NCBI GenBank assembly: GCA_019914945.1
Contig: CM034103.1
Coordinates: 4,340,001-4,404,000 of the forward strand
Direction: 5' to 3'
Source of the DNA: Typha latifolia
Lineage: Eukaryota; Streptophyta; Magnoliopsida; Poales; Typhaceae
Length of the DNA stretch: 64,000 nt
Part shown: in pieces, positions 60,602 to 64,000 of the stretch
Numbering within the stretch: position 1 is the stretch's first letter
Layout: each line of letters begins with the position of its first letter
Position numbers and translations under genes: made by a program
Notes under the pieces: model-generated
Told to the model about the DNA's origin: nothing
Databases searched by the model: none
Seen by the model: the letters and a program-made list of their open reading frames with translations, nothing else

Positions 60602-63600
60602 TTAGAAACTTGTATGCCAAACAGCTCCATCAGTTTCTGCACATCTCTGATGGACCTCATCCATCCTCTCTGCTGACTTGCAGATGCCGCTGCAGTTCCA
60701 ATCGAAGGATGCTCCACAAGGATTCCCAGCTTGTGCCTTCCACTCACAGTCTGCAAAACTTTCACTTATTAGATTTGTTCAAAAGTGTAAAAGGATGGAG
60801 TATGTAATATTCCGGAGGGATATAGAAAAGCATGATAGATGTTGCAAGGATTCAAGCAATAAAGATTATGCTTCTAATCTTACACCATAGTGAATACAAA
60901 GGATCATGCCACAGAACTTCTAATCTCTCTCTCTAGTGTTGTGAGACAACCAACATCACAATATATAACTAAACAAAAGAAAAATATGGATCTCTAGATG
61001 CAGCATCGCTATATCCATGCAGCTCTTTACACGTGCATATCAGGTTACAATGAACCAAATATCTTGGAAGAGGTTATTTTACACGAAAGGCGGATCAAAG
61101 CAAGTGTTGGGTTGAATCATGCAATCACCAAACATGAAAATGGATCTCCAAAGCTTCAGCTGACAAATTATAAAGTGCTACAGGACTAATTGCAAATCTA
61201 TTCTAAATTGCAGAAGCAGTTTCAGTCTGATGCTTATACTGCTGTTACTTCAGATGGTCATGGTCATGGAACTGGATGGACTGATCAAGTGGTAAAGTTA
61301 GAGTGAATTGATTTTCATTATTGGTGTTGGAGTAGGTTCGGTGCTTTATATTTTCAAAGTTTGAATCAAGGTATGGTATAGATAAGTTCTCGAACTCAAA
61401 GGAAAGATACCAATTGTTGATAGCTCTATAAAATCTAGATATGTATAAGTATTCCAAAGTACTCTTACAAGAGATACTACTCTGCAGTCTCTGTAAACCC
61501 CAGGAAGTATGTAGATTCAAGTCATTGAATGTAACTTAAAATCACAGCGATTTTGTATAAATCAATGCTTTGTATCCTAAGACTGAGCAGACAGATTCTG
61601 GTGACGGTGCCAAAAGAGTTATGCTTATAAATTTATCATGCAACTAGGGGAGGCAGAAATAGAAAAGGTACTATTTTCTCTTCAAAATGATGAACATCAG
61701 GTGAGCTAGTGAGATAGGGAGATTAAGTATCCTCTCAAGTATCAAAGATGACTATTTGGTGTTTACTTAGAGGCTCTAACTCTACATTATCACAATGTGC
61801 TGCAGAATTTTCTTAGAGTGACATTTACCTGGGGGAGTCCCACAACAGAGGCTCCTCTCATCAATATGCTCAACATCGAGACCAATAAACCAGGAACCCA
61901 AAGAAACATCTTCATTAGCATATTTATGCAGAATATGTCTGCAAAATAACAAGACGGATAGGTTTAGGGTGATCAACAAGTGCATTGTAGCAACTAATAA
62001 ATGCAGAAGCCAGATGACATTGGGCTCACCGGTTAACTGATATATATGTAGCCAAATCTTTGGATAGGGCATACAACTGTCCTGTTGCATGTCTAAAGTA
62101 CCTGTTTCCCTCCTCGCCAAACTTCCAATATTCTGGTTCATGATACTTGAGTCCTCTACACATATTAAGGATTTAAACTTTATGATAGGCAAAATATTGT
62201 AAGATGTTATTGGAAATTTCCTGCAAAAAGTATTGGTGTCAAAACTTTTACTTTTTTGCAAGAACTGGTCCAGATTTCATGCAGCCAATATAAATGCGTG
62301 GTTTCGATCTGTGGCGTGCTAAAGTGAAACCAATTGAACCTGTTGCAAGAAGAGTAAGGAAATTAGAGTCAATGTAACATATTATAAGAAACACTGCCAG
62401 GTGGATAAAAGTTATAGCTTATTAAATTCATGAGTAACCAACCAATATTGACATGCACATCATCATCAACTTTTATATAAAAATCAGCATCCCAAATTGC
62501 TACAGCAGTTGAGAAGTATACTTGAGTCTTTGATGACAGCTCATGGTAGCCTTCAACATGGTTCTGCAAGGTCATTAATTTCATAGTGTGAGAATCTCCA
62601 TAAGAAGTTCCCAGATAGGCTGCAAAACTAATGTATGTAAAAAGGAAAAAAAATGTAGCATGCAAGGAAAACTAACATAGATGAACATACCAATTTCAAG
62701 AAATCTTGGTGCCGCTCATCTTCTGCATCAATAGTACGGTCTAACAGACTGCCAGGAGTTGCACTACAGCATGAAAATTTCCAGCAAAATATATTAGCAA
62801 TATCTAGAAAAAATAAACTACTAGAATTCTGATTAAATTGACACAAACCTGTGGCCAATGACAAAGCGGATGACAATTCCCTTGTCTTTCTCTAGCCTTC
62901 TTAAATTTTCACCTAGCAATAAAGAGTATTTGAGACTAGAAATATTGATTCTCATAGTACATGCATTTAGCTAGAGAGTGTGACTAAGGTTTACCACAAG
63001 GCATCCAGGTTTCCCTGATTGAGTCTCTACGATTTCTGCTGCTGAATGCAGTTATGATACCCATGACAAAGAAGACTTTTGGTCGTTCCTTTGATTGAGT
63101 GATTCCTGACTTCACAGCAATTGGAGATCTACCCTGATTACTGGCCCCAGCAGCTCTAGCTGCTGCTAGTTTCATCTCTAGATTTGATATTGTTTTATCT
63201 AAGGTCCTGATATAGAAGAACTTGGTCGTCATATTGCGATGGTCAAAAACTTTAAATTGACAGCAGTTGCAAAATCTTCGTTATCTTAACAATAATATTT
63301 CAATACTGTAGAATGAGACAAAAGACAATGATTCCAAAGGAAGATAGAGGTTACATTATCACATCATGAGTTTGTGATACTTGACTAAGTATATCCCCTT
63401 CAGGAACGGAAACCTCCTGAAATAGAAGAGATAAAATTATGTCAGCATAAAATAGCAGGCCAGAAGTATGCAGTGAAGTCATTAGATACCATTCATGCTT
63501 TATCTAGCTATATGAGGTCATGGTAGATGTATGTGCCAATAAATGCTAAGAACCACAATCACAAAGTAAAACTAATACATAATCTCCAATACTTTCATGG

Positions 63601-63731
63601 TAGCTTTAGCAGTTCTATTTTACCTTACCTTGTTTTCACATTCTATGTAAACTTCAGATAGTCTAGCTCGAGTCCTTTCCACTATTGAGTCCTTTCCATT
63701 TACTTCAATTACCTCAGGAACAGTCCAAATC
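60602..63731 (-). CDS. Beta-1,3-galactosyltransferase (GT31), 5' end beyond window
   Basis: Ten exons in minus order: 63,731-63,629; 63,416-63,355; 63,206-62,995; 62,912-62,849; 62,763-62,691; 62,563-62,443; 62,339-62,252; 62,155-62,030; 61,938-61,829; 60,750-60,602. They give 368 visible residues and a stop. The family makes beta-1,3-galactosyl linkages in the Golgi, for example in arabinogalactan-type glycans; the acceptor is not known here. [18 protein letters not shown] marks the DUF4094 stem region. [20 protein letters not shown] opens the catalytic domain. [12 protein letters not shown] (near 62,460) holds the metal-binding acidic triplet. [20 protein letters not shown] and a Cys-rich tail ([14 protein letters not shown]) follow. 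The N-terminal cytosolic/transmembrane exon is missing because it lies past 64,000; no exon is seen at 63,732-64,000. Confidence 0.94.
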
Positions 63732-64000
63732 CTGTCATATACAAAAAAAGAAAAAGCCTATAACATTGACAGATCACACAAGAAAATAGATATTACACAA
63801 CTTTGATCAGAAACAGACAAGTTCTTAATACATAAGAAGAAAATTTATATGAAAAAATCATAACCAAACAATTTACCCTTGATTCTAATTTATTTTGCAA
63901 TTGGCTGATTTCTCAGGAAAGAAGCTCAAATTTCCAACTCAGCTACACAGCATTATTGAAGATAAAGCCAAATCATTACAGGCACAACCATCTCAACATA

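Noticed and set aside
60562..60765. 67-codon minus-strand frame at the galactosyltransferase 3' end
   Set aside because: It is the wrong frame. With the acceptor at 60,751 the spliced frame ends at 60,602 and gives the expected Cys-rich tail.

Overview
This window is nuclear DNA from a flowering plant, most likely a monocot. The evidence is intron-rich nuclear genes, a starch-synthase gene with the waxy exon plan (including a non-coding leader exon), GC-rich coding exons in AT-rich intergenic DNA, and dense decayed plant transposons. I cannot name the species. Splice sites were placed by eye and checked by reading-frame continuity, so each listed exon chain stays open from end to end.

Five protein-coding genes are well supported. 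A calmodulin-binding IQD protein lies at 15,860-17,706 (+). The 60S acidic ribosomal stalk protein P1 lies at 37,076-37,675 (+) behind a site-II/telo-box promoter. Granule-bound starch synthase I lies at 48,456-53,277 (+), with 13 coding exons, a leader intron and 614 codons. A membrane-anchored START-domain lipid-binding protein lies at 54,343-58,400 (-), convergent with the starch synthase. A beta-1,3-galactosyltransferase lies at 60,602-63,731 (-), with its first exon(s) beyond the right edge. They share no obvious pathway and are not an operon. A sixth, unrecognised set of coding-like exons lies at 27,994-28,345 (-), with a possible start near 29,348.

The rest is mainly transposon strata. 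From 1 to 14 kb there is a decayed Ty3/gypsy chromovirus (about 4.4-9.5 kb, minus strand), an hAT-like element with an 8-bp target duplication (10.1-10.8 kb), a LINE RNase H fossil (11.0-11.4 kb), a probable solo LTR (11.65-12.38 kb) and a retroposed insert with 16-bp duplications (12.97-13.72 kb). From 19 to 28 kb there is a repeat-derived block with tandem duplications, followed by a solo LTR nested inside a second solo LTR of the same family, each with a perfect 5-bp target duplication. From 31 to 47 kb there is a second hAT-like element with a perfect 8-bp duplication, a Ty1/copia fossil, several MITEs, gypsy gag remnants with an LTR, and two oppositely oriented copies of a repeat also seen at 19-22 kb.

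I found no tRNA, rRNA or CRISPR feature and no clearly novel enzymatic system. The most interesting signals are the nested LTR pair with terminal hairpins, the hAT-like family, the unrecognised exon set, and a perfect 55-bp tandem duplication in a starch-synthase intron.
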